From Perilla frutescens (Eukaryota > Streptophyta > Magnoliopsida > Lamiales > Lamiaceae), in assembly GCA_026008535.1 (NCBI GenBank), contig BRKX01000004.1, positions 15,029,501 through 15,093,500 on the forward strand: 64,000 nt of DNA, given 5' to 3'. This document shows positions 1 through 11,096 of this stretch, piece after piece. A program made the translations under genes and the position numbers. Each line of letters starts with the position of its first letter. Positions within the stretch are counted from its first letter, which is position 1. The notes beneath the pieces were generated by a model. That model was not told where the DNA came from. It did no database searches and saw only the letters and a list, made by a program, of their open reading frames with translations.

Positions 1-285
1 ATAAATGTAACTGATATTTTTTTATAATAATAACAAAAATGATGATGACGATGATGCTGATGATGATGATAAGTAACTTTCATTATAGTTAATAAACGAC
101 ATATAAAGCGATAAGTAAATTTAAACAGATCCCGGTAATTATGCATTGAGGTAACAAAGTGAAAATCCATGCAGAGCCAATACGGGGAACAAAGGGATGA
201 TTATTATGGGCAACTTATTCTGAGCGCAGGTTAACTAGATGATGAGTTGAAAAACCCCACGTAGTTGATAAGGAATAAATTCCAT
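1..285. other. AT-rich flank, no gene seen
   Basis: Low-complexity A/T-rich DNA with a short GATGAT-type trinucleotide run near 41-72. I see no coding frame, RNA gene or clear element end. The last nine bases (277-285) are the left target duplication of the Mutator-like element that follows. Confidence 0.6.
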
Positions 286-750
286 GGACAAAAACTTGTA
301 TGAGACCGTCTAACGGATCCCTTTACGTTAGACAGGTCAAAACCCGCCCAAATCCGCCAGACCCACCCTAGACCGGCGCCTATGCAGATTTTACTTTTTT
401 TTTTTGGGGGCCTGCCCAGCTGGGCTGGGCTATTTTCACTTTTTTTTTCCTTTTTCACTGTTTTCACGTCAGTTTTTGTTATTCTCTTTCTTTTTTTTCT
501 TTTTTTTTAATTTTCACTTTTTTTGTTCCTTTTTTAAATAATTATTTTTTTAAAAAATTAATTTAATTCAATTTTAGTGCTCACTAATTTCATTTTAGGG
601 TATACATTTATTTTAAAAAATATATATTTATGTGGTGAAATTTTATTTAAAAAATAAATTCAATTCAATTCAATTTTATCGTTCACTAATTTCAATTTAG
701 GGTATAGATTTATTTCAAAAAAATATATATTGAAGCATCCTTAAACTAAT

Positions 751-1015
751 TATAGTATCATTAATTAGGGATGAAATATCAATAATTGCAGAAGAAATTA
801 TCAGCAATTGAAGAAAAACATCACTAATTGCGAAAAAAGTATCACTAATTAGAAAGAACAGTATCACTAATTGCAAAGAAAATATCACTAATTGAAGAAA
901 AATATCATTAATGACAGAAGAAAGTATCACTAATTGCAGAAGAAAATATCACTAATTAGAAAAAAAGTATCACTAATTGCAGAAAAAAATATCACTAATT
1001 AGAAAGAAAAGTATC
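751..1015. repeat. Degenerate minisatellite, unit about 19-22 bp
   Basis: About a dozen tandem copies of a unit resembling TATCACTAATTGCAGAAGAA, varying in the length of the A-rich tail. Three looser copies (..AGTATCATTAA..) follow at 1248-1305. The array lies wholly inside the Mutator-like element. Confidence 0.85.
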
Positions 1016-1310
1016 AATTCAAACATATTGCAATTCAAAAATTGAATCATTAGCTACATAAAAGAAAATGTTGCATTTTCAAAAATTGAACATGATAGTG
1101 AGTAATAACTACTCATTAATGCATCATTTTTTATTACGAGTGATACTTACTTCATAATTAATTATACTTCTCTATTGTTAATTTAATAATTTATGTTTAA
1201 TCATCGGTAATTTTCATTTTAATGAAAATATAACTTTTATCTGGTGAAGTATCATTAACTGTGATGTGAAGTATCATTAATTATGGATGAAGTATCATTA
1301 ATAAAATCAT

Positions 1311-1640
1311 TATAAAAAAACATGAAAAAAAAGAAGAAAAACTACTAAAGAAGAAGGGGAAAAAAACTTCGAAAGATTAAGGAAAAAATTGCCAAAGAAA
1401 AAAAAAGAAGAAAAGAAAAAAAAAAGAAGAAAAACACGTTTATGAAGAAAAGGAAAAAAAAAATAAAAAATGGAGAACATGTTTCTGGAAGGAAGGAAAA
1501 AAAGAAGAAGAAGAGAGAGAGCTAGCACATTTTTTATAAAGAAAAAAAAAAGAAATTAAAAATTGAATATAAAAAAAGCGAAAGGGGGAGATCATTAAAA
1601 AAAATAAAAAAGAAAAGAAAAAAGGAGGGAAACACTTTGA
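1311..1640. repeat. Polypurine (A/G) low-complexity tract
   Basis: Almost uninterrupted A and G on the plus strand. The minus strand therefore reads as Phe/Leu/Ser-rich open frames, which I regard as artefacts. It lies inside the Mutator-like element just before its right TIR. Confidence 0.8.
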
Positions 1641-1712
1641 TGGGTCAAATAATATCCGTCTAATATAAGGGGATCCGTTAGACCGTCTCACATGAGTGTG
1701 TCCTAATTCCAT

Positions 1713-2413
1713 GATACAGACAATTGTCACCTCATGTATATACAGAGACGTATGTGTGTGTATCTTTGTACGTATTTATATTTATGTACGCAAATACACA
1801 ATGCAGGAAATGTTCATGCAAGAGCCAAGAGGGGAACTAATATTAAATATTATCATATCCTTTCAAACTTAAAACTTGAGTGGCCTGGTTTGATCATGTG
1901 GAATTAGAATTTGCAAGTTGCAATGTGGAGCAACCAATAATTAAAGATGCTTTTGTGCATCATCCGATAACTCCACCCCACCATATCATGTACTCATTTA
2001 AGAGACCAACATAATATGTGGGGTCTAAAGTCAACTTCGATAAAGACTTTATGGATGACCTTGACTTATAGTTCCAATTCAGATTTTTTATTTTATTTTT
2101 TTTCCAACCCAGATTATATTATACGATACGTTTTTAACTACTAGCTAGTGTACCATAGTTTTTTTTTTAGGTAAACTATTCTACCATAGTTAACAGTAAG
2201 TATCAAGATTAATCAAGAACAATGTCACATTATCCTTATCAACGATTTCACATGTATTGGCTGCAATGCTTCTCAACAAATCTTGAATGTTTAGTTTTAA
2301 TCTATACACGCAATTTGACAAGAAATAAACGGCAAAAAAAAGTAAAGTAAAGAGGGGGAAAAACGAATAACTTAAAATAACAGTAGGACAAAAAAAAAAA
2401 AAAAAAAAAAAAC
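1713..2413 (-). other. Non-coding; probable first intron of RGLG-like gene
   Basis: The stretch runs 3' of the RGLG-like exon on the minus strand and begins with a GT splice donor (minus strand, 2413-2412) and a long T run. I looked for the conserved copine-domain continuation expected in exon 2 and did not find it here or in 1-285. Either intron 1 extends beyond the window edge or the gene is truncated. Confidence 0.45.
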
Positions 2414-2707
2414 CTGATCCACGGAGGTGAAATTATCGGCGATGTATCCGTACTTTTTCTTCCTGTCGGCGCCGGCGCTGCTGGAACTCATGCCACCGGC
2501 ACTGCCTGTAGTGCTCTTGATTTTGGTGATATTTGCAGAAGCAGAAGCGGAAAAGGAAGAATCGAGGTTTCTCTCCGGCAATTGGTCGACCGGATCGTAG
2601 GCAGAGGAGGATGAGCGTGACCTTGACCTACTGCGGCTGCGGGAAGTCAAAACGGCGGTGCTGCCACTGACGCCGCGCTTGCGAGACCCGAACAACAGAT
2701 TCCCCAT
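2414..2707 (-). CDS. RGLG-type E3 ubiquitin ligase, exon 1 (partial)
   Basis: An ATG at 2707 opens 98 codons, ending in phase 0 at a CAG/GT splice donor (exon end 2414). The N-terminus MGNLLFGSRKR has the Gly-2 needed for N-myristoylation, as known for RGLG proteins. A Ser/Arg-rich stretch follows (residues about 22-35), then a Ser/Ala-rich linker. The exon ends in KKKYGYIADNFTSVDQ, which matches the start of the copine/vWA domain of plant RGLG RING ligases (K-x-[FY]-x-x-I-x-D-[NS]-[FY]-x-S-[LV]-[DE]-Q). These membrane-bound ligases act in hormone and drought signalling; that role is family knowledge. The remaining vWA domain and C-terminal RING are not in the window. Base composition is GC-richer than the surroundings, as expected for a host gene. 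Possible alternative: a truncated gene fragment. Confidence 0.72.
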
Positions 2708-2834
2708 CTCATCTTCTTCAGCTCCGTTGAGAAACTGACTACAAGTTTATAAATGCGAGAACCTCTCGCTTTAAAAAAAAACAGGCTGCAATTACGAGGA
2801 AATTGCCTGAGATTCGCGGCGCCTTTTTCCGTAA

Positions 2835-2842
2835 TTTATATA
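2835..2842 (-). promoter_or_regulatory. TATA box candidate for RGLG-like exon
   Basis: The minus strand reads TATATAAA here, about 128 bases upstream of the ATG at 2707. A second TATA-like string (TTTATAAA on minus) lies nearer, around 2740-2750, but would leave a very short leader. The choice is inference. Confidence 0.4.
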
Positions 2843-3176
2843 TGTTGGTGGTGTGAGTTGGTGATTGTGAATTTGCAGGAAAAGGATAACGTGAAATGAC
2901 TATGATGAGTAGAGATTAAGAGGAATCGATTCTTGCCTTACTACGTGAAACAAGTATAAATCGCCGATGGTTTAAGAGCGCCCACAAATCCCTATAACAT
3001 ACACCCTTTACTCTTTAGAAAAGAAAAAATAACTGTATAGTAGAGTGGTTAAAGTATCTTTATTTTACCTTGACATCAAAAAAAATAAAAATAAAAAATA
3101 ACTGTAGACTCTAAATACCTTATTAAATGATTTGTGGTAGTTGTACCCAACATCATGTCATAAAGATATAACCTTA
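2843..3176. other. Upstream region of RGLG-like exon, no gene seen
   Basis: Presumed promoter and upstream flank of the RGLG-like gene on the minus strand. A/T-rich, without a supported coding frame. TAA at 3177-3179 is the left target duplication of the next element. Confidence 0.4.
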
Positions 3177-3179
3177 TAA

Positions 3180-3980
3180 GGACATCTCCAATCGTTCTAT
3201 CCAATTTCAGGTGCTATCATTGTCATATCACTGCCATATCATAAAATATTTATCTGCTATCTACCTACATATTTCTCCCCAATCATTCTACCTAAAAAGT
3301 AACTATTAATAGACCCCACTATCATATTCACTCATTTATTTTTTATTATATCTTATTAATTTTTTTTAATTTTAAATATAGATCATTATTTTACTTTCAT
3401 ATTTAGATTTAAATATATATTTAATTAATAAATTAATTTTAAAAATAATCCCCAAAAAATTAAGTAATATTAAAATTAAAACACAAATTGAATAGATACA
3501 TAAAAAAGATATTATAAAAAAATTTCATAAAAATCATATCCATTCATTTATCTTTTATCATATCTTATTAATTTAATTATTTTATTTGAATTAGATAAAA
3601 AACATTTCATAAAACATTATACAAAAAAATTACATAAAAAATACATAAAAATCATTACTAAAAAAATATTATGTATATATCATCTATATACACCCACGCA
3701 CAGCCATTCTCCAAATGTAAATACACACACACATACACACACACACATATATATATATAGCTAGCAGTGAAGGAGAAAAGAAAGAAAAAAAAGAAGGAAG
3801 AGAGGGTGAGACTCATGAGAGACAGATTTTGCAGCGTGGGCCCGCCTCATTTCTCTTTATCTAGACAGATCTCTTTCTGTCTCCAGTTTCTCTCTCTTCC
3901 TTCTACCCAACCCCCACACTCCTTCTACCTTTTTCCACCTCACCTTCTGTCCGGAAAAAAAACCTCCATTGGAGGTGCTC
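3180..3980. mobile_element. Tourist/PIF-Harbinger-like non-autonomous element
   Basis: The left end GGACATCTCCAAT (3180-3192) is matched by the right end ATTGGAGGTGCTC (3968-3980), whose reverse complement is GAGCACCTCCAAT: a 13-bp inverted repeat with three mismatches. TAA flanks both sides (3177-3179 and 3981-3983), the 3-bp duplication typical of PIF/Harbinger elements. The 801-bp interior is AT-rich with no transposase. The CTCCAAT-type terminus is common in plant MITE-like families. Confidence 0.72.
3721..3759. repeat. (CA)n(TA)n microsatellite
   Basis: A compound dinucleotide run, CACACA.. then TATATATATA, inside the Tourist-like element. A likely length-polymorphic site. Confidence 0.9.
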
Positions 3981-3983
3981 TAA

Positions 3984-4010
3984 GAGACACACTTGTATAA
4001 GATCGTCTAA
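3984..4010. repeat. Mutator-like TIR fragment cut by an LTR element
   Basis: ACACTTGTATAAGATCGTCTAA closely resembles the outer end of the 286-1703 element (AACTTGTATGAGACCGTCTAA). The match stops exactly where the chromovirus LTR begins at 4011, so the LTR element appears to have inserted into a second copy of this family. The rest of that copy is not visible. Confidence 0.55.
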
Positions 4011-5210
4011 TGTTGGACGTATTTCTAATATTTTCTATTGGGATTTTTCGAATTGAACCACCACAGATTTATTTGTTGCTCATTAATCTATTTGTTGCTC
4101 ATTAATCCTAGCACGTGTATATCATAATTTTATGCATGCTATGTAAATAATTAATCAAGTGAATTATGCAAGTTCAATTTTCAATTCTATTAAAAAAAGC
4201 GGAAACATAGAAACTGAAAATTAACTTACAAATTAGTGTCGGGTTGAAGACAAGATTAAATGTTTAATCTTGTTGTTGTTGAAGGTATGATCGGCGCTGA
4301 TGCGGCCAATGCGATGCGGAAGCTACGAATCAAAACACACGTCAACTATACGAATGATTCAACCCAAATAATCCACTGCAATAACACTCAAATATGTCTA
4401 GATGAACTTTCCTAAATCCACAAATTAAAACAAAAACGAATTTAACAAGAAAAGACAGAAATTGACCCGAAAAATCCTAAATAAAGACTCGAACAGAAAC
4501 CTATGCTAAACAACTCGAAATGAGCTCAAATTTTAACACAAGGTACAAACTACAGACGTGAAAAACTTATCCAAAAATTAGGGAAAACGCACGAGTATGT
4601 TTCGTTTTGGCACGGGGAAGACTTTTCGGGCTACCTAGGGTTTCTACGATGAACGATGGCTTCAATATATGTGATCTGGATTTGGAATGCTATATGAACG
4701 ATGATGATGATGTTGTGGATGGTATGGAGGCATGGTGTTGGCTGGGATGAAGGTGGATCGATGGAAAACAAAAAGGACAGATGAAGAACTTACCGAAACG
4801 AACCCTGAATCTACGAGAACTCGGAACGCGCCTATGAGCAAATTCTTCGGTGGATTGATTAACCCGGGCACTACAAGATGCACGAACGAACCAAAGATTT
4901 CAAGCTTGGAAGCGCCAGAACCAAACTCTACCAAGAACAATTGATTTATGTGTGAGACAAGATGAAGCGTAAAAGCTGTATTTTCATTCAATCAAGTCTG
5001 AATAATAATAACAACGAAAATATCTTAAATACTAGCCTAGGGCATGAAATTATCAAGTATTGGGCTTGATAATTTCAAAAATAAAAATAAAAGAAATAAA
5101 ACTAAAGGCCCAATTCTCCTAACAGTAATTTGGGCTTCTAATTAAAATAAAATACTGGGTCCAATTAATATAAAACAAACTAATAAATAACTAAGGACAC
5201 ACGTCCAACA
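4011..5210 (-). repeat. 3' LTR of minus-strand chromovirus (1200 bp)
   Basis: The block begins TGTTGGACGT (4011-4020) and ends ACGTCCAACA (5201-5210), a perfect 10-bp inverted terminal repeat with TG..CA ends. It lies directly downstream, on the minus strand, of the pol frame that ends at 5228. The five bases outside it are TCTAA (4006-4010). The partner LTR is absent because the element is truncated near 7625, so the duplication cannot be confirmed. Confidence 0.85.
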
Positions 5211-5227
5211 TGCATAAGGTCGTGGCT

Positions 5228-7625
5228 TCACTCTTCAATGCCCAAAACAGTCACCAACTTGTACTGTCTGAAATCGGCTCCATCATCCTCCAGCTTCTTT
5301 CCAACATAGCACTGCAGATATCCTTGCAGCTTCTTAGCACGTAAGCGCGTCACTGGACCTCTCAGCTGCAACTCCAGGTTTAGTTCCTCAGTGTTGGTCC
5401 CGATCTCATCATTCCCCCCCTCCTCAAAAGAATCCGACCTCGAATTCAGCTCCTCCTCAGCGTCAACATCATCTGCAGGAAAAAGGGACAAGTCAGAGAC
5501 ATTAAATATAGAAGAACATTTCTACTCACCAGGCAGATCAAGTCGGTAGGCATTGTCATTGACTCGAGCAACCACAGTAAACGGTCCATCTCCACGAGGC
5601 ATCAGCTTCGACTTCCTTAAGTTAGGGAAACGTCCCGGGCTGAAGTGAACCCAAACCTTATCACCGGGTTTGAATAACACTTGCTTGCGGTGCATATTCA
5701 CCTTAGCTGCATTCCGAACTCCCTGAAGCTCGATCCTCGTCTTCACCTTTTCATGCATCTCTTGAACCTGTTCAGCCCTACGAATACCTTGCATACTCGA
5801 AAGATGATCAATAGGCAAATGAATAAGATCCGTTGGAGTCAACAGATTGAAACCATAAACTACCTTAAAAGGCGACTTATGTGTAGAAGAATGCACGACC
5901 CGATTATATGCAAACTCAGCAAATGGTAAACATTCTTCCCATGATTTTAGATTATTTTTCACTAATGCACGTAGAAGAGTACCTAACGTCCTATTTACTA
6001 CCTCAGTCTGACCATCTGTCTGTGGATGACATGCAGTAGAAAATAACAGTTTAGTACCCAACTTTCCCCACAAAACTCTCCAAAAATGCCCCAATAATTT
6101 CGAGTCCCTATCAGAAACAATGGTCCTAGGGATGTCATGCAAGCAGACTACTTCACGAAAGAACAAATTGGCAATATTAACAGCATCATCAGTCTTTTTG
6201 CATGCAATAAAATGAGACATTTTTGAGAAATGATCAACAACCACAAACACAGAGTCTTTACCAGATTTTGAACGAGGCAAACCCAAAATAAAATCCATGG
6301 AAATATCTACCCAAGGAGCAGATGGCGCCGGCAAAAGCGTATAAAGACCAAATGGACTCGAAGTGGATTTAGCCTTCCTACATGTGATACATCTAGCACA
6401 GACTCTCTCAACATCTCTTTTCATGCGAGGCCAATAAAAATGCTCATGCAAAAGATCTAACGTTTTATTGACACCAAAATGACCCATAAGACCCCCTGTA
6501 TGTGACTCTAAGATAAACAACTCTCGCATAGAACAATCAGACACACACAACTTTGCATCCTTAAACAGAAATCCATCAACCACATAATATGAATCCACAG
6601 CACGAGATTTACCAACACAAGATGCAAAAATAGGTCCAAAGAACGGATCAGAAGCATAAAAGCTCTTAACATGCTCAAGACCTAAACACTGTGCATGCAT
6701 AACATAAATCAAAGCATACATGCGGGAGAGTGCATCAGCAACCACATTCTCCTCTCCCTTCTTATACTTGATCACATATGAGAACGACTCAATGAACTCC
6801 ACCCATCGAGCATGGCGTGAGTTCAAGCTCTGTTGTCCCTTCAGGTGCTTTAGTGAATCGTGATCAGTGTGAATCACGAACTCTTTCGGGCACAGGTAGT
6901 GCTGCCAAGTCTCCAAAGACCTCTTCAGTGCATACAGTTCCTTATCATACGTAGAATACCTCAGAGCTGCGCCATTCAACTTCTCGCTGAAGTAGGTGAC
7001 CGGCTTTCTATCCTGCATCAAAACAACACCAATGTCTATACCAGAGGCATCACACTCAATCTCGAACATCTTATTAAAATCAGGCAAAACTAACATAGGA
7101 GCATTACACAATTTCGACTTCAGCAAATTAAAAGCATGCTCTTGGGCTTTGCCCCACTCAAACTTTCTATCTTTCTTACTGAGTTCGGTCAATGGGAGGG
7201 CGACTATAGTGGAAAAATCCCGCACAAAACGGTGATAAAATCTAGCCAAACCATGAAAAGACCGAACATCAGCACAGGTCTTAGGCGTGGGCCACTCCTC
7301 AATGGCCTTAACCTTCGATCTGTCAACCTCAACACCTCGACTACTCACAACAAATCCTAGAAAGACAACCTCATCCATGTAAAAAGTACACTTAGACAAA
7401 TTAGCATACAATTTAGCAGCACGCAACAACTCAAAAACATGCCTAAGATGTCTAACATGCTCAGAAACACAAGTACTATAGATAAGGATGTCATCAAAGT
7501 AAACAACTACATACTTCCCTATCACATCTCTCAAGACATGGTTCATGAGACGCATGAATGTACTAGGGGCATTGGTAAGCCCAAATGGCATGACAAATCT
7601 CAAAACATTCGTTACCCTAGTTGCC
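5228..7625 (-). pseudogene. Ty3/gypsy chromovirus pol (RT-RNaseH-integrase), 5'-truncated
   Basis: One continuous minus-strand frame. It enters within reverse transcriptase at VMPFGLTNAPSTF, just before the catalytic YFDDILIYS motif. RNase H follows (DASGIDIGVVLMQ, TDHDSLKHL, ADALSR). The integrase has its zinc-binding part (GHFGVNKT.., CARCITC), DDE core (SMDFILG, SDRDSK, TDGQTEVVNRT) and the GPFTVVARVNDNAYRLDLP tail. A single in-frame TAG (5522-5524) interrupts the tail; the frame then continues to a natural stop at 5228-5230 with a GPVTRLRAKK segment typical of this clade's C-terminus. Upstream gag, protease and most of RT are missing: homology ends near 7605-7625, where pseudogene A starts. 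The clade looks CRM- or Reina-like; this is from memory of the family, not an alignment. Confidence 0.88.
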
Positions 7626-7711
7626 GACTTACTCTCCATATTTCATTCTCTCAAAAGCTAAAAATCTCCAAACTCTCAAATACTTACTCTTCAGCTCTCT
7701 CATCAAGAATC

Positions 7712-10700
7712 ATGGCTCAAATCTCTACCCGTCGCAGTCACAAGAGATTTAATTTCTGACTGACCGGAGAAGACTCCACCATATTTTGCGAGAAGCTCTA
7801 CAAAGACAAGTTCTTCGACCCAGCTGTCTTGTCTCGCAATAGCAAATATTATGAACTCGGCAATGAGATCATCTCAAAGCTTTACCAGGCTAACCTTAAA
7901 ACATTCATCGAGGCTACTCCAACTCAAGTTTACCCAGAAGCTGTCGCTGAGTTCTTCCTAAACTCAGACGGCACCAAGAACTCCAAGGAGATCAGAACTG
8001 AAGTAAGGGGCCAAGAGTTCACAGTTATGGCTGAATCACTCAGCCAAATGTTTGACTTGCCAATCAAGGGACTGATTCTTGAAGAGACCAATGTCAACAT
8101 GACAAAAGTATATAGAGCTTGGAAGAAGGAGAGTTTGACACTGCCATTCAAGAATAATCATCTCATCTCTCAATTCAAGGATGAATACCAGATGCTTGCA
8201 TCAATAGCTGTAAAGATGATTGTTAGAATAGTTGGAAGTAACTCCGAGATGTCAGAGCCAAAATACAAAGTTTGTGCAACGATTGACAACCAACTGAATA
8301 TCAACTGGGCTCAATTTTTCTTCAATCAACTGAAAAGATTTGTTGACATCATAGAAAACAGAGAGAAGGATACAGAGTTTCCACAAAATATATGCTATCT
8401 CAACCGAGTAAGCATAATTCTGGAAAAGCAATTTCTATCAATAATAAATGATGAAATAGAATTCAAGCTCATAAATGGGAGTGATTTCATTCCGAAATCG
8501 TCGACTTAACCTGTCAAAATTAAGGAACCTGGATCAGAATTAGCTGACAAGTTAAAGAAGAAAGAGCCTACAACTGAAGGCAAAGGAAAACATCCAGTAA
8601 CTGACACTCCCAGAGTCATTTCTTCAAATTCTGAAGACGGGATTCCTATATCTCAAAGATTCAAGTCTCCACTAAATATTCAACCACTTAGAACAATTGA
8701 AGCTGGAGCAAGCTTGACTGCAAATGGAGCTAGAACATCAGCTCAACGAGAGTCATCAGCCAGACAACCAAGTTCGGTCGAAGCTGGAACTGACACATCA
8801 GCTCGAGCTGAATCATCAGCTAGACGATCAAGTCCAATTGCAATTGGAGCTGATACTATGACTCAACCGAAATTTTCAAGGAGACGACCTGTCACCAGAT
8901 CAGTTCAAACCAAGAAATTGGCTGATCAAGCAAAGAAAAGAGCGGCTAAACCAGTGCTGGCTAAAAAGAGGAAAGAAGACAGTCCTATTCTAGATCCAAC
9001 TCTTCTTCCCAATCTCACTATTGAAGATCTTGCACCATGTGCAAATCCAAGAGATATTATCCCTGAAAGAGGGATACCACATAAAGAAACTGGAGCTAAC
9101 TACTTCTGGTTCACATGCCCTCCAATGGCGTAAATTGAAGGCAATATAAGAGCCTTCTCAAAAGGAGAAGACGTAAAGAAATGGGCTGAAGATACAACGA
9201 ATCAATACGTAGCCCAGCACTATGCTCAAGAGCTGACGGGCTATGAAGATTTGTTCAACACACTAACCAGGTATACATACTGGTTCTTATGGTGACACAC
9301 TTATCTCACTGAACCCTTTTTTTGTTTTTTACTTGCATTCCATGGAATGAGTTTCTAGAAGCGAGAAGAAGAATAGAGCCTATGGTGGACAAGTAGTAAG
9401 AATGCTGACATCATAAGGAACAAAGATTTGAGGAGACAGTCGTAGCTCAGAAAGATGTGTTCCAAACCATCCAGGATCAATGGCAGATGTATTCAATGAG
9501 ATATGCAATCTCAAATGAATCAAGTCACCAATTTTCTCCACTGAAGAAGAACGTGAAAGATGGACACACTTGTACGTTCAACAGAAATGGCTCTATAATA
9601 AATTGAAGAAGAAATAACCAAGCCAACAGTCTGAAACACCATTAGCATTAGCTGCAAGAGAAGAACAAATACCAGTGGAAGATCTTATTGAAGAAGTCAT
9701 AAGAGAGTTACACTTTGAAAACTCTCAACACATTGATGAGGTTGAGATCAATCTTATTCCAAACTCCCCCAATCAGCCAGCTGATGAAGAAGCAGTTGAT
9801 CACAGAACTACCAGTGACATTGAGTTTAAGAAGATGCTCAAGTCACCAGTTCGACCGACTGAAGAGCAGCCACAACAGCTAACTGTTGAAGCTCAACAAG
9901 TTGAGGAGACAACTGAACTCTCAACTCCCACTAAGGAGCCAACTGATAAGATAGCTGCTTCAACCGAGCTCCCAACTGCTCCAGTCATTGAAGAAGTTGT
10001 CCCCGAGAAGCTAACTGAGTAATCCACTCAGTAAGAGGAGTCAACTGAGCTCCCAATTGATCAAGTCACCGAGCCAACTGAAGAGGCTCCATCGACTGAA
10101 TTCCCAACTCCTCCCAACGAGCCAACTACTGAGATAGCTCCTTCATTCGAGCTCCCAACTGCTCTAGTCAACGAGTAGTCTGCCCAAGAAGAACCAACTG
10201 ATTAGTCAATTCAGTTAGAAGAGCAACATGCCTATCAAGGTACATTGGATATGATCGTGTACTTTGATCCTGTACAACTGACACTTCAAACTGAGGCTCA
10301 AACTGCCGAACCAAAGACCCCTCCGGAGCCGAGTCGTGAAGAAACAATCATCCTGGTAGAAGTTGGATAGTCAAGAATAGTTCATTATCAACAACTGGAA
10401 GGAACTGAAAAAGGAGATGAAGCTACATCGCGAGGCAATGGACTGCAGCTCAATAAAGACATAGCAGTTCTCTATATAGGCCCAACTACTACAGTTCCAT
10501 TTGAAGGCAAACCTGAAAGCTCCACTGCTCAGTTTACAGCCTATCACGAAAAACTGATTCAGAACCTGCAGTAATAAGCAAAACTGCATGCCGAGCTGAT
10601 CAAAAAGCTGCAGACTTATACTGGACTTCAGCTAGCTGAAGCTGAGTTAACAAGTAGTGATGAAGAAGAAAAAGGCAAATCCAGTGAACCAGTTGCCAAG

Positions 10701-10735
10701 AGAAGGAAAACTGAGCATAAGAAGGACTAGAGACT
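7712..10735 (+). pseudogene. Tandem pseudogene A, plant-transposon-domain-like
   Basis: An ATG at 7712, preceded by a CTCTC-rich leader (7626-7711), opens a frame that stays in register to about 9330. In-frame stops fall at 7757-7759, 8507-8509, 9131-9133 and near 9293. A frame change follows, and an acidic Glu/Thr/Pro-rich tail resumes at 9675-10022 and, broken, to about 10730. The N-terminal part (..KLYKDKFFD.., ..VYPEAVAEFFLN.., ..TEVRGQEFTV.., ..MFDLPIKG..; VRG near residue 98) resembles the domain annotated in plants as 'putative plant transposon protein'. A basic Ser/Thr/Lys linker and a second block (PHKETGANYFWFTCPPM, YTYWFLW) follow. The tail is built from loose repeats of ELPTAP/EEPTE type. 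B and C share the same blocks. Function unknown. Confidence 0.6.
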
Positions 10736-10814
10736 GATCAAGTTTAACTGATTAGGAGCTCTAAGTTTACTTCTTGTAACTCAGTTTGTTAATTATTTTT
10801 TATTAATGGTTTTC

Positions 10815-10820
10815 AATAAA
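10815..10820 (+). terminator. Poly(A) signal candidate of pseudogene A
   Basis: AATAAA about 80 bases past the last coding-like stretch of A, in a T-rich 3' region. Consistent with A having been a separate transcription unit. Confidence 0.4.
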
Positions 10821-10859
10821 ATATTTAATTTATTGAAAAATGCCAAGTCAGCACTGATT

Positions 10860-11096
10860 TTTAAATTTCTGACCGTTGCATTACAATGACACGTCTCATG
10901 GTCAATAAAAGCCAACGACCGAAAAGGACAAAGGCAAGAGTTATTACTTTCTCAACCAATAAATTTATGAGTCCCCTCTCAACACTCATAAAAAACCCTC
11001 CACTCTTAGCCTCTCAAAAATATTCATTCCTATCCCTCTCAAAAAGCTCCTTCTCTCTCAAACTAATTTGAGTTCTTAATTCAGCCAACCTCAAAG
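10860..11096 (+). other. Upstream and 5' leader region of pseudogene B
   Basis: The spacer between A and B includes a CTCTCAAAAA-rich leader before the ATG at 11097. The same pyrimidine-rich style precedes A. No separate gene is supported. Confidence 0.4.

Larger units (their letters stand above)
286..1703. mobile_element. Mutator-like non-autonomous element with TIRs
   Basis: The left end contains TGAGACCGTCTAACGGATCC at 301-320. The right end carries its reverse complement at 1671-1690 with one mismatch. The similarity extends outward to GGACA.. at 286 and ..TGTCC at 1703, giving imperfect inverted repeats of about 33-35 bp. The element is bracketed by AAATTCCAT (277-285) and TAATTCCAT (1704-1712), a 9-bp duplication with one mismatch, the length typical of Mutator-like transposons. 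No transposase is encoded; the 1.4-kb body is AT-rich, with a minisatellite and long polypurine runs. Family assignment rests on duplication length and TIR style only. Confidence 0.8.

Noticed and set aside
165..215. Partial likeness to 1815-1860 (CATGCA[A]GAGCCAA..GGGGAAC)
   Set aside because: Only about 20 matched bases with gaps; not enough to call a duplication on either side of the Mutator-like element.
1310..1730. Phe/Leu/Ser-rich frames on the minus strand
   Set aside because: They are the complement of a polypurine tract within a non-autonomous DNA element.
2584..2591. A GGTCGACC copy in the RGLG-like exon
   Set aside because: A single isolated occurrence in coding sequence, as expected by chance in 64 kb; unrelated to the Athila modules.
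4662..4991. 109-codon minus-strand frame
   Set aside because: It lies wholly within the 1200-bp LTR and shows no recognisable domain.
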